Notes under the pieces: model-generated
Told to the model about the DNA's origin: nothing
The model's input: the letters and a program-made list of their open reading frames with translations, nothing else
Databases searched by the model: none
Part shown: piece after piece, positions 15,513 through 23,159 of the stretch
How the letters are laid out: every line of letters starts with the position of its first letter
How positions within the stretch are numbered: the stretch's first letter is position 1
Assembly (NCBI RefSeq): GCF_014646695.1
Contig: NZ_BMNT01000024.1
Span: 90,464 to 140,954, forward strand
Source of the DNA: Sphaerisporangium melleum
Lineage (GTDB): Bacteria; Actinomycetota; Actinomycetes; Streptosporangiales; Streptosporangiaceae
DNA: 50,491 nucleotides
Reading direction: 5' to 3'
Made by a program: the position numbers and the translations under genes

Positions 15513-17158
15513 GCGTCCCCGGCCCCGAGCCACTCGATGACGTTCACGTAGCTGCCCCGGCGCTGCGGCCGGGCGTGCGCGTCGGTGCCGCCGATCTCCC
15601 TGATCCGCCGGCGGCCCTCCTCGGACTCCACCCACGCGGCGGCCTCCCCGTCGTAGAAGTCGACGCCGCCGTCGGGCTTCCACACGCTGTAGTTGCGGTA
15701 GGCCGCGATCTCGCGCAGCATCGCGCACAGGTCGCCGAAGTCCAGCGACGCGTCGTACGACTCGTCCAGCGCCCCGAGGCACACCAGCCCGGCGGCCTGA
15801 CGGTTCTCCCGCATCCGCGGGCCGTCGTAGTTCGGCCAGACGTTGGGATGGTAGAAGGGCGTCATCCAGAACACCTTCGGCGCGACCACCGGGAACTCCG
15901 GGCCCAGCATGATCACCACCACGTGCTCGCTGATCCGGACCGGCTCGCCGCCCGGTGTGGCGGGCGGTCCGAAGCTCGGCTGGGTGAACTCCAGGCGGTA
16001 CTCCGTGGGGGCGAGCGGCGAGTCGCCCAGCACCCGCACGTCGGGGTGGGCCGCCCCGTAGTCCAGGAGCTGGTTCTTCACCCGGAACAGCGCGTCCTCG
16101 CGGACCACCGGGTGCACCGCGGCGGCGACCGCGTGGAAGCCGACCCGCAGCTCGTCGCCGTCGCGCACCCCCTCGTCGTGCAGGGTGCCGTCCGGATCCA
16201 GCCGCCGTCCCGAGCCGTCCGGGTTGACGTGGTCCACGACGGTCGGCCGCTTCGCGCCCGGGAAGTTCGGCCCGTACGCGCCCACGACCTCGGCCGCGAC
16301 GTGCCCCACCGTCTGCTGCGCCGGCGCGTCCGAGATGCGGAACCGGCGGCCGTCCGGGCCCTCGATGTAGATCTGCCGGAACAGGTAGTCGGGCGCGCCG
16401 GGCGGGACGACCGTCCAGCCGAAGTCGGTGCGGTCGAGGATGCCGCGCACCATGACGGTGTCGGCGGTGTCGATGCGGAACGACACCGACGAGGGGGTGG
16501 ACCACACTTCGGCGGGGGACAGGCCCGCCGCCTCCAGCAGATTGCGGGCCGCCGTCCGCTCCTCCTCGGTGTCCGCCCGGAAGATCACATGACAGGTGGG
16601 GCGGTCCTCCCGCCCGGCCTGCGGCTCCCGCTGTGCGCCGGGGCGCGTACCCTGCTCCGCCCCGGGGTGTTCGGCCCGCTGTGCTCGTTCGGCCTGCCGG
16701 GCCTGGTCGTGCTGACCGCCGTGTACGCGCTGCCCGCTCGGTTCGGGCCGTCCGGCCTGCTCGGGGTGCCCGGGATGGACGGTGCCCGCCTGCCGGGACG
16801 GTTCGGCGGGCACGGTCAGGTACCGGTCTTGCAGGGCCAGCAGCGCCGAATTGCTGGTGTACACCCGCAGCGCGTGCTCCAGCAGCCGGCGGTACCCGGC
16901 GGGCGCGATACCGTTGTGGATCTCCCGGAAGATGTCGTTCCAGGCGACCTCCGGGGTGTCGTTGAACGGCGGGCGGCGCTGGGCGGGGAAGTCGATGGCG
17001 TCCAGGATCGGATCGGCCCGGCTCGCGGTGTTGTAGATCCGGGCGAGCGTGGAGAGCAGGTCGGCCCGGTCTGCGGGGGTCAGCCGGATGTCCTCCGGCG
17101 CTCCGCCGCTGCCGCCCGGCTCGTCCCGCGGGCCTAACCGCGACTCAAACGCACACAT
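15509..17158 (-). CDS. EAD1 - ubiquitin-like (YukD-type) - E2 fusion protein
   Basis: This 549-residue multi-domain protein has four parts. Residues about 23-112 resemble effector-associated domain EAD1 (LTPADRADLLSTLARIYN, WNDIFREIHNGIAPAGYRRL), as in the CHAT protein of this operon. A low-complexity Gln/Arg/Pro linker (115-187) and a small alpha/beta segment follow. Residues 258-341 are a ubiquitin-like beta-grasp (TVGHVAAEVV, LDPDGTLHDEGVRDGDELRV). Residues 350-525 are an E2/UBC fold with FPVVAPKVF, HPNV (437-440) and the likely catalytic Cys460 in GLVCLG. E2 enzymes accept a thioester-bound modifier from E1. Having the ubiquitin-like domain in cis, not at a C-terminus, is unusual. The ATG at 17158 (AGGGAGAG upstream) overlaps the E1 gene by 25 nt. 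Confidence 0.85.
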   Translation of the reverse strand: MCAFESRLGPRDEPGGSGGAPEDIRLTPADRADLLSTLARIYNTASRADPILDAIDFPAQRRPPFNDTPEVAWNDIFREIHNGIAPAGYRRLLEHALRVYTSNSALLALQDRYLTVPAEPSRQAGTVHPGHPEQAGRPEPSGQRVHGGQHDQARQAERAQRAEHPGAEQGTRPGAQREPQAGREDRPTCHVIFRADTEEERTAARNLLEAAGLSPAEVWSTPSSVSFRIDTADTVMVRGILDRTDFGWTVVPPGAPDYLFRQIYIEGPDGRRFRISDAPAQQTVGHVAAEVVGAYGPNFPGAKRPTVVDHVNPDGSGRRLDPDGTLHDEGVRDGDELRVGFHAVAAAVHPVVREDALFRVKNQLLDYGAAHPDVRVLGDSPLAPTEYRLEFTQPSFGPPATPGGEPVRISEHVVVIMLGPEFPVVAPKVFWMTPFYHPNVWPNYDGPRMRENRQAAGLVCLGALDESYDASLDFGDLCAMLREIAAYRNYSVWKPDGGVDFYDGEAAAWVESEEGRRRIREIGGTDAHARPQRRGSYVNVIEWLGAGDA

Positions 17159-18417
17159 CGGTGCTCTCCCTGGGGTCCGCGTACCGGCAGGATCTCCTCT
17201 GGTGCGACGCCCAGTGCCCGCAGCCGGTTGCCCGGCGCCGCCTCGCGCAGGCGCACGCTCGTCACCGGCCGCACCAGCGCCCCGCACCCCCCGCACCGGT
17301 CGGCCCCACCGGCGACGCTTCGCCCGCAGACACGGCAGTGCGCGGCCAGCGGGAACTCCGCCCACGTCTCCGGCTCGTCGCCCGGCGACAGCTCGGCCAG
17401 CAGCTCGGCCACCGTGGCCGCCGCGGACGCGCGGACCCGCTCCGGCGGCCCCTGCCACGGATGGTGGTACGGGCAGGCCGGATCCCGGGTGAGCTCCACC
17501 GGCGCGCTCCGGCCGCCGAGGTCGGCCGACAGCACCCGCCATCCGGGCGGGCGGCCCATCAGCACACCGAGCAGCGCCGCGGTCGCCCAGGCCCCGGCCA
17601 GCGCCGTGGCGGCGATGCTGGACGGCTCCGGACCGGTGTCCCGCGGCTCGGCGCAACTCCACGGCAGGTCGCTGTGCGAGCGCTGGTGCTCGGTCAGCGC
17701 GCACGCGTGGCAGGGCTCCTCCGCCGACAGGCGCACGCGCACCTCGCAGCCCCACGGCTGCGTCCCCGCGTCCACCAGCGGCGCGCCGACCAGCGCGCAG
17801 CGGCCGAGCAACTGCATCCGGGCGCGCACCGTGTCCACACAGCCCGCCACCGCCGCCGCGTCCGCCAGCTCGCCGAGGCCCGCTCCGCTCACCAGCGGCG
17901 CGACCCTGGCGTCCACCTCGACGTCCGGGGCCAGCCTGCGCAGCGCCGCGGCCGCCGCCCGGGCCTTGGGACGTCCGAGGTCGCCGGGGGAGAACAGCGT
18001 CGTGCGGCTGAGATTGGTCACCGCGACCACGTCCGGATCGCACAGCACCAACCGGCCGACTCCCGCGAGCGCGAGGTTCTTCGCCACCTCGTTGCCGACC
18101 GCGCCCACCCCGGCGACCACCACCGTCGCCCGGGCCAGCCGCTGCTGGTCCCACCCCGGGATCAGCCGCTGCCGGTCGTACGCCGTCCCCGGCCCGGCGG
18201 CCCGCGTGGCCTCGGCGGCGCCGTCCCGGTCGTATCCGCTCGCCGCGCGGGGCGGCATCGCGGCCGCGAACCGCCGGGTGTACGCCGTCCCCGGTCCGGC
18301 GGCCCGCGCCGCCTCGGCGGCGGCGTCCCGGTCGCCCCTGCTCGTCGCGCGGGACGGCCTCGCGGCCGCGAACCGCCGGGTGTACGCCGTCCCGGTCGTG
18401 GCTCCAGGCTCAGTCAT
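17134..18417 (-). CDS. E1-like ThiF-family activating enzyme
   Basis: This 427-residue protein starts with two 34-residue repeats (9-76). The E1 core follows: YDRQRLIPGWDQQRL, the nucleotide loop VVAGVGAVGNEVAKNLALAG (100-119), Asp127 in LCDPD and NLSRT. CHAC (236-239) is a zinc pair. WSCAEPRDTGPEP holds Cys255, placed like the thioester Cys of ThiF/MoeB-type enzymes. The C-terminus has another zinc ribbon (CRVC, CGGC). Such enzymes adenylate the C-terminal Gly of a ubiquitin-like protein and pass it to Cys. In this operon the acceptor should be the E2 fusion encoded next, whose start lies inside this gene. The ATG at 18417 overlaps the RING-like gene by 8 nt. Confidence 0.88.
   Translation of the reverse strand: MTEPGATTGTAYTRRFAAARPSRATSRGDRDAAAEAARAAGPGTAYTRRFAAAMPPRAASGYDRDGAAEATRAAGPGTAYDRQRLIPGWDQQRLARATVVVAGVGAVGNEVAKNLALAGVGRLVLCDPDVVAVTNLSRTTLFSPGDLGRPKARAAAAALRRLAPDVEVDARVAPLVSGAGLGELADAAAVAGCVDTVRARMQLLGRCALVGAPLVDAGTQPWGCEVRVRLSAEEPCHACALTEHQRSHSDLPWSCAEPRDTGPEPSSIAATALAGAWATAALLGVLMGRPPGWRVLSADLGGRSAPVELTRDPACPYHHPWQGPPERVRASAAATVAELLAELSPGDEPETWAEFPLAAHCRVCGRSVAGGADRCGGCGALVRPVTSVRLREAAPGNRLRALGVAPEEILPVRGPQGEHRCVRLSRG
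18190..18393 (-). repeat. Tandem 102-bp repeat (34 residues, two copies) in the E1 gene
   Basis: Codons 9-42 and 43-76 encode two near-identical 34-residue units that begin GTAYTRRFAAA and end ARAAGP or TRAAGP. A third partial copy (GTAYDRQR) leads into the enzyme core, so the repeat seems to have grown by duplication of the start of the E1 domain. Differences between copies are few and the frame is kept. Confidence 0.8.
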
Positions 18418-18982
18418 TTTCGGCCGCCCGTGCCTTGGCGACCGGGCAGATCTCCACCCGGCCGTCCGGCCGCCACCGCTCCCAGCACGACAGCCCGCGC
18501 GCGGGGTCGCGGTGCACGGCGGCGCCGCACACCGGCCGCGCCACCTGGCACGGGCAGACCACGACCTGCTCGCCCGGCCGGAAGGTGTGCGCGCAGTAAC
18601 GGCACTTGGGCGCGGCGGTGCGCAGTCCCGGCCGCGGGATGCGCCAGTCGTCCGCGGCGAGCCGCACCACCGGCACGTTCGCCGGCCACCCGGCCAGCAG
18701 CCCATCGGTGAACTCGGCCGCCTCGCCGGACTCCTCGGAGGCGGGCCCGCCCGCGCAGCCCAGGCCCGGCTCCAGGTGCTCGGCCGTGCGCGCGGTCAGG
18801 TCGTACCGGACCCGGTCCCCCCGCCGGAACGTGTGCCCGCACGTCCGGCAGACCAGGTGGAACCACCAGTGCGCCGGTACGGTCACCGCCGTGCCGCGCC
18901 GCTCGGCGGGCGCGCCGCGCCGGGGCGCGAGACCCGCCGCGAGGCCCAGCGCGAACTCCTCTTGCATGTCGTTCAACCGCAC
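18410..18982 (-). CDS. RING-like double treble-clef zinc protein (candidate E3)
   Basis: This 190-residue protein contains two related zinc modules. The first is CRTCGHTFRRGDRV (from Cys45) and the second CRYCAHTFRPGEQVVVCPC (from Cys127). The second continues with CGAAVHRD and LSCWERW and ends EICP. The second module's Cys/His spacing (C127, C130, C143, C145, C152, H157, C166, C179) resembles prokaryotic RING-finger families, which are predicted E3 ligases beside E1-E2 genes. It sits directly upstream of the E1 gene, overlapping it by 8 nt. I used the GTG at 18982, which overlaps the 74-residue gene; ATG at 18967 is an alternative. A pure structural zinc protein cannot be excluded. Confidence 0.72.
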   Translation of the reverse strand: MRLNDMQEEFALGLAAGLAPRRGAPAERRGTAVTVPAHWWFHLVCRTCGHTFRRGDRVRYDLTARTAEHLEPGLGCAGGPASEESGEAAEFTDGLLAGWPANVPVVRLAADDWRIPRPGLRTAAPKCRYCAHTFRPGEQVVVCPCQVARPVCGAAVHRDPARGLSCWERWRPDGRVEICPVAKARAAEND

Positions 18983-19197
18983 AGCATCTGCTCCATCTCC
19001 GGCCCCTCCTCGCCGGGGCCGTTCAGGCTCGCGAGGACCGCTTCGATCTGCTCGGGACGCATGCCGTCACCGAGCACCTCGACCCCGGTCTCGGTGACGG
19101 TGATCCGCAGCCGGACCAACCGGCCCTCCGGGTGCTCGGTGTACTCGGCGGGGTCGATCAGGTCGGGCAGGGACGGGACGAACCTGTGCTCGGTCAT
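18973..19197 (-). CDS. 74-residue protein, candidate free modifier or adaptor
   Basis: The protein has a hydrophobic beta-hairpin (LVRLRITVTETGVEVLG), a helix (MRPEQIEAVLASLN) and an acidic tail ending EQMLCG. I recognise no family. Its length is close to ubiquitin and the tail ends in Gly. It is the only small stand-alone gene between the WD40 protein and the RING/E1/E2 cassette. It could be the free ubiquitin-like substrate of the E1, but it lacks a clear full beta-grasp pattern and a Gly-Gly end, so a small adaptor is equally possible. The ATG overlaps the WD40 gene stop (ATGA). Confidence 0.6.
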   Translation of the reverse strand: MTEHRFVPSLPDLIDPAEYTEHPEGRLVRLRITVTETGVEVLGDGMRPEQIEAVLASLNGPGEEGPEMEQMLCG

Positions 19198-22100
19198 CTG
19201 GGCGGCCTCCTCACGGACGCGGACGAACGGCCCGCCGCGCGCTCCGTCTCCTGCAGGAGAAGGGCCGTGACGAGCGCGGTGAGGTCACCCGTGCCCGGTT
19301 CGGGGCGGACCTCGTGGTGGTACGGGCTGAGCGGCCGGGGGCCTGCGGGCTCGGCCGGATGCCGGGTGGTGACCAGGAGCAGAGCCGGCCCGATGGCCTT
19401 GTGGTCGACGGGCGCGTGCTGGTGGGTGAGCAGCACGGTGACCCGGGAGGTGTCCGCCGCCGTGGCGAGCGCGGCCCGCAGGGCAGGGCGCGGCGGGCGG
19501 AGGGTGCGGCTGGTCCACATGCGCAGCAGCCCTTCCACACCGGTGAGCGGATAGGCCACGTCCGGGTCGGTCAGCGTGATCAGGTGCGGCTGCAACCCGA
19601 ACTCCCACGAGGCCACCACGAGCGCATGCCCGACCAGCCGCAGCGTCTGCTCGACCGGCCCGAACGTCGGCGGCGTCGTGTCCAGCACGAGGGTGAGCGG
19701 GCGGGGGACCGGCGGCTGCGGCGTGGTGTGCCGCCGGTAGAGAAGCTGGCTCTGCAAGGCGCGCAGGTTGAACAGGTCCACCGGCAGCGCCAGATCGGTG
19801 TGCAGCAGGTGCGTCGGCCTGCCGTGCCGGACGATGCCGGCGGTGCCGGGCGTATGCCGCGGCGTCCCGCCGTCCGAGCGGCGCGCCCGCCGCTGCGGCA
19901 GGTGGGCGTGCGCGGCGAGCAGCCGCAGCCGGCGCTCGGAGAGCGGGGGCAGCGCGGGCGCGTGGTGACCCATGCGCAGCGCGAGCATCGGATCGTCGGC
20001 GGACCGCTCCGGCCCGATCAGCGACAGCAGGGTGACCGTCTGCGCGGTGATGGCGTTCGCGGCCCGGTTGAGCCCGTCGAGGTCGGTGTGCGCCGGCGCG
20101 GCCTGCCGAGCCGGGCCGGTGGCCATCGCCCTGCCCAGCGCGTCCGCCAGGCCCGGAGTGGCCTCGGACGGCGGGGTGAACACCGGGTCGTGGCCGAGCG
20201 GAGCGGCCAGCAGCGCGGCGAACGCCGCCCGCGCCGCCTCCGGCCAGGACAGGCCGCGCAGCCGGACGATGCCCGGATGGGACGCGAACGCAGCGAGCCG
20301 CTCGTCGTGTAATCGTCCGGAGCCTCCGCCGGTCAGGGTGACCAGGTCGTCGACCAGGCCGAGCGGCGGCCACAACCCGCCCTCGCCGAGCCGCAGCAAC
20401 GCCCGCCCGGCCATGCCCACATCCCCGGCCGGAGCGGACGCCGGGGCCGATGGCGTGGCCGCGCCCACCGGAGGCCTCACCACGAGCTCGTAGCGCCGAG
20501 CGCCCCGCTCATGCGTGGCCCACAGCTCCACCCGGCCCCCCGGGTGGACCACCCAGCTCACCGACAGCAGGGGGCCCGCACCAGTGGCCCGCCAGTCCAG
20601 CAGGTCGCCCGTACGGCCGTCGTGGAAGTGCAGGGTGCCCACGGCATCCCCGGTGACCAGCAGCAACCGCCTGTCCGGGAGCGGTATCCAGGTGATCGCG
20701 GTGACCGCGCCGGTGGTGTGCGAACCGAGTTCCTTCACCTGCCGCCCTTGCCTGTCCCAGACGCGCACGACGCCGATGCTGTCGCCGCTCGCCACCAGCG
20801 CGAGCCCGTCCCCGCGCACGATGTAGCCGATCGCGGTGACCGTGACGGAGTGCCGGCCCGCGGCGGATCGCCACTGGTGGCTCTCATCCTCCCGCGTCAT
20901 GACGCCGCCGAATGCGCTCCCGGTCGCCATCCATATGCGCGCCTGGTCGACCACCGCCCATGCGGCCGCCGTGGGAGTCCTGGCCGAGACGTTCTCGGCG
21001 GCGATGGCGAGGGTCCTGAACGCGGCCGGTTCCACCTGAGCCACCATGCCTGAGCTCTTCGCGGCGGCTAGGGCGTGCCGTTCGTGCTCCTCCACCACCC
21101 ACGTCACCTGCCGGGTGGGACGTTGCTCGACGGGTGCGTAGGGGTCCTTCGCGAGGCTGAGACGGTCACCCGTCTCCGCGTTCCAGACGCCCACCTGACC
21201 GTCGGGCGCGGCCGTGGCGAGCAGCAGTTGCCCGGCCGCGTCCAGATGCCCGGCGACCGACCTCACAGGTTTCTCGTGTCCCTGGAGACGGCAGACCACA
21301 CGTCCGGTCTCCTGTTCCATGACGAGCACGCGGCCGTCTGTGAGAGGAACCGCGAGCAGATCGGCCGGCAGCGGAAAGACCAACGCACCGAACGGCGCGC
21401 CCAATGATCTCTCGACCGGAACGGGGAGGTCGCTCAGTTGCCGGGGGACACGCAGTTCGAGGTCGTGCAGTTCGAGGTGCCGGATCGGTGGTACAGCTCC
21501 GCCGCCCACGTCCCCAGGCTCTTCTCCGGCCGCGCCCCCCGGTGCGGAGGTGGCGGATTCGGCCGGGACAGAAGGACGAGATGGAGCCGGTCCCGGCGGG
21601 CCGCCGGGCGGTGTGGTCATGCCGCCGGGACCGGCAGAGGCGGTCGCAGGTGCGGGAGGGGGAGGCGTGACGTCTCTTGGCGGCCCGCTGAGTGGGGTGC
21701 TCGGGTCGGCGGGGCCGGGCGGGGTGGTCGCCGGTGGCGTGGGCCCGCCGGGGGGAGAGGTGGGTGCGGGGGCGGCGGCGGGGAGCACGGTGAAGACGTC
21801 GAGGCCGCCGGCGGCGCCGCCGGTGATGACGCGGAGCCGGCCGTCGCGGGTGTGCCCGATGGCGACCGCGTGCAGGATGCCACCCCGGTGGGTGCTCTCG
21901 GCGAGCCGCGCGCCGCTGTATCCATCCCAGACCCGGACGATTCCGTCGTACCCGCAGGAGGCGAGCAGCGGCCGTCCGTTGGGCAGCATCGTCCACGCCA
22001 CGCCCGAGGCCTCCATCGAGTGGCCCTTGAGCGTGTGGCGCAGCTCGCCGGTGCGCGGGTCCCAGATCCGGACGTCGCCGTCGTTGGCGGCGGTGGCCAG

Positions 22101-23159
22101 CAGAAGGTTGCCGTGCGGCAGGTTGACGAACGCCAGGTGCGATACCCAGGCGCCGTGCTGCAGGGTGTGGAGTGCATCCGGCAGTGCATCAGGGCCGTTC
22201 ATCTGCCACACCCGCGCCGTCCCGTCCGCGCTCCCGCTGGCCAGCAGGTCGTTGCCGCTCATGGCCAGGCTCAGCACCCAGTCGCGGTGCCCCCTGAGCT
22301 CACCGTTGCCGACGGACCTGAGCCAGGGATTCGGCGGCGCTATCAGCCCAGGCCAGGTGTCGCCGTCGTCATGCGGAGCCAGCGTGGTGACACTGATGGC
22401 CTCGGTCAACCCGGCGGCGGCGAGCAGGTGGCGGGGCCGGTGCGCCGTCTCCAGCAGCCCGCCCGCCTTGAGCACGCGGTCGCACTGTCGTGCCAGTTCC
22501 CTGGTCGGCGGCTGCTCGCCACGCTCGACCCGGTCGAGTTCGCCGGCCTCGTGGACCACCAACAGCGCGGCGAGTTGCTGGAGAGAGAGCCCGCGATCGG
22601 TGCGCCGCCGCCGGAGCGCGGCGCCGAACCGCACCCGGTCGATGAGTGGCGGGGACATGGCCACCGCCCGGATCTGGAATCCCAGGTCCCCCCCATAAGG
22701 CGTGCGGGCAGGCGGCCGATGTGTCCTGGGTCCGGACGTCGCCACCAGGAACTGGGCGGCGAGGTCGCGTCCGAAGATGGTCTCGGCGGCCGAGCCGTCG
22801 TCGATGCCGAGGTTGAGCACCGCCGGCTCGGTGCCGTCGGCGATCAGCAGCAGGTCGGTGCCCTCGGCCCGCGTCCAGCGCGCGGCCGAGGTCGCCAGGC
22901 CCCACGACCCGATCACTTCTCCGGTCGCCATGTCCAGCACATGGACCTCCGCGCCGTCGGCGCACACCACGGCGGGGCGGCCGTCGCGCAGGACGGTGTA
23001 GTCGAGACTGCGGACGGCGCCGGTCTGCGGCAGCCAGGTCTCGACATCGGCGAGGGCGATGCCGCCGCCGGGCGGGATGGGCGCGGCGGCGGGCATGCCG
23101 GAACGGCCGGCGGAGCGGGCGTGGGCGGTGGCCCAGGCACGCAGGAGCGTGTCGGTCAC
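19194..23159 (-). CDS. Giant WD40 beta-propeller protein with XRE-HTH insert and vWA-like end
   Basis: This 1321-residue sensor-like protein has WD-type blades from about residue 50. An XRE helix-turn-helix lies at 177-240 (FGAALRRRRTDRGLSLQQLA, LDRVERGEQPPTRELARQ). Clear WD40 blades follow (LLASGSADGTARVWQM, LLATAANDGDVRIWDP, LLASCGYDGIVRVWDG), then a Pro-rich linker and a second blade set (VASGDSIGVVRVWDR). The helical C-terminal third ends in a vWA-like section beginning PLTLVLDTTPP near 1155, where the MIDAS DxSxS motif is not intact. Beta-propeller and vWA partners of MoxR define the ternary conflict systems, so this is probably the recognition and scaffold component. The GTG start (GGGAGGGAGG upstream) overlaps the radical SAM stop as GTGA. 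Confidence 0.85.
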   Translation of the reverse strand: MTDTLLRAWATAHARSAGRSGMPAAAPIPPGGGIALADVETWLPQTGAVRSLDYTVLRDGRPAVVCADGAEVHVLDMATGEVIGSWGLATSAARWTRAEGTDLLLIADGTEPAVLNLGIDDGSAAETIFGRDLAAQFLVATSGPRTHRPPARTPYGGDLGFQIRAVAMSPPLIDRVRFGAALRRRRTDRGLSLQQLAALLVVHEAGELDRVERGEQPPTRELARQCDRVLKAGGLLETAHRPRHLLAAAGLTEAISVTTLAPHDDGDTWPGLIAPPNPWLRSVGNGELRGHRDWVLSLAMSGNDLLASGSADGTARVWQMNGPDALPDALHTLQHGAWVSHLAFVNLPHGNLLLATAANDGDVRIWDPRTGELRHTLKGHSMEASGVAWTMLPNGRPLLASCGYDGIVRVWDGYSGARLAESTHRGGILHAVAIGHTRDGRLRVITGGAAGGLDVFTVLPAAAPAPTSPPGGPTPPATTPPGPADPSTPLSGPPRDVTPPPPAPATASAGPGGMTTPPGGPPGPAPSRPSVPAESATSAPGGAAGEEPGDVGGGAVPPIRHLELHDLELRVPRQLSDLPVPVERSLGAPFGALVFPLPADLLAVPLTDGRVLVMEQETGRVVCRLQGHEKPVRSVAGHLDAAGQLLLATAAPDGQVGVWNAETGDRLSLAKDPYAPVEQRPTRQVTWVVEEHERHALAAAKSSGMVAQVEPAAFRTLAIAAENVSARTPTAAAWAVVDQARIWMATGSAFGGVMTREDESHQWRSAAGRHSVTVTAIGYIVRGDGLALVASGDSIGVVRVWDRQGRQVKELGSHTTGAVTAITWIPLPDRRLLLVTGDAVGTLHFHDGRTGDLLDWRATGAGPLLSVSWVVHPGGRVELWATHERGARRYELVVRPPVGAATPSAPASAPAGDVGMAGRALLRLGEGGLWPPLGLVDDLVTLTGGGSGRLHDERLAAFASHPGIVRLRGLSWPEAARAAFAALLAAPLGHDPVFTPPSEATPGLADALGRAMATGPARQAAPAHTDLDGLNRAANAITAQTVTLLSLIGPERSADDPMLALRMGHHAPALPPLSERRLRLLAAHAHLPQRRARRSDGGTPRHTPGTAGIVRHGRPTHLLHTDLALPVDLFNLRALQSQLLYRRHTTPQPPVPRPLTLVLDTTPPTFGPVEQTLRLVGHALVVASWEFGLQPHLITLTDPDVAYPLTGVEGLLRMWTSRTLRPPRPALRAALATAADTSRVTVLLTHQHAPVDHKAIGPALLLVTTRHPAEPAGPRPLSPYHHEVRPEPGTGDLTALVTALLLQETERAAGRSSASVRRPPR

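Noticed and set aside
18190-18393. Possible CRISPR-like or tandem-repeat array
   Set aside because: Only two and a partial copy of a 102-bp in-frame coding repeat exist, with no spacers; it is a protein repeat.
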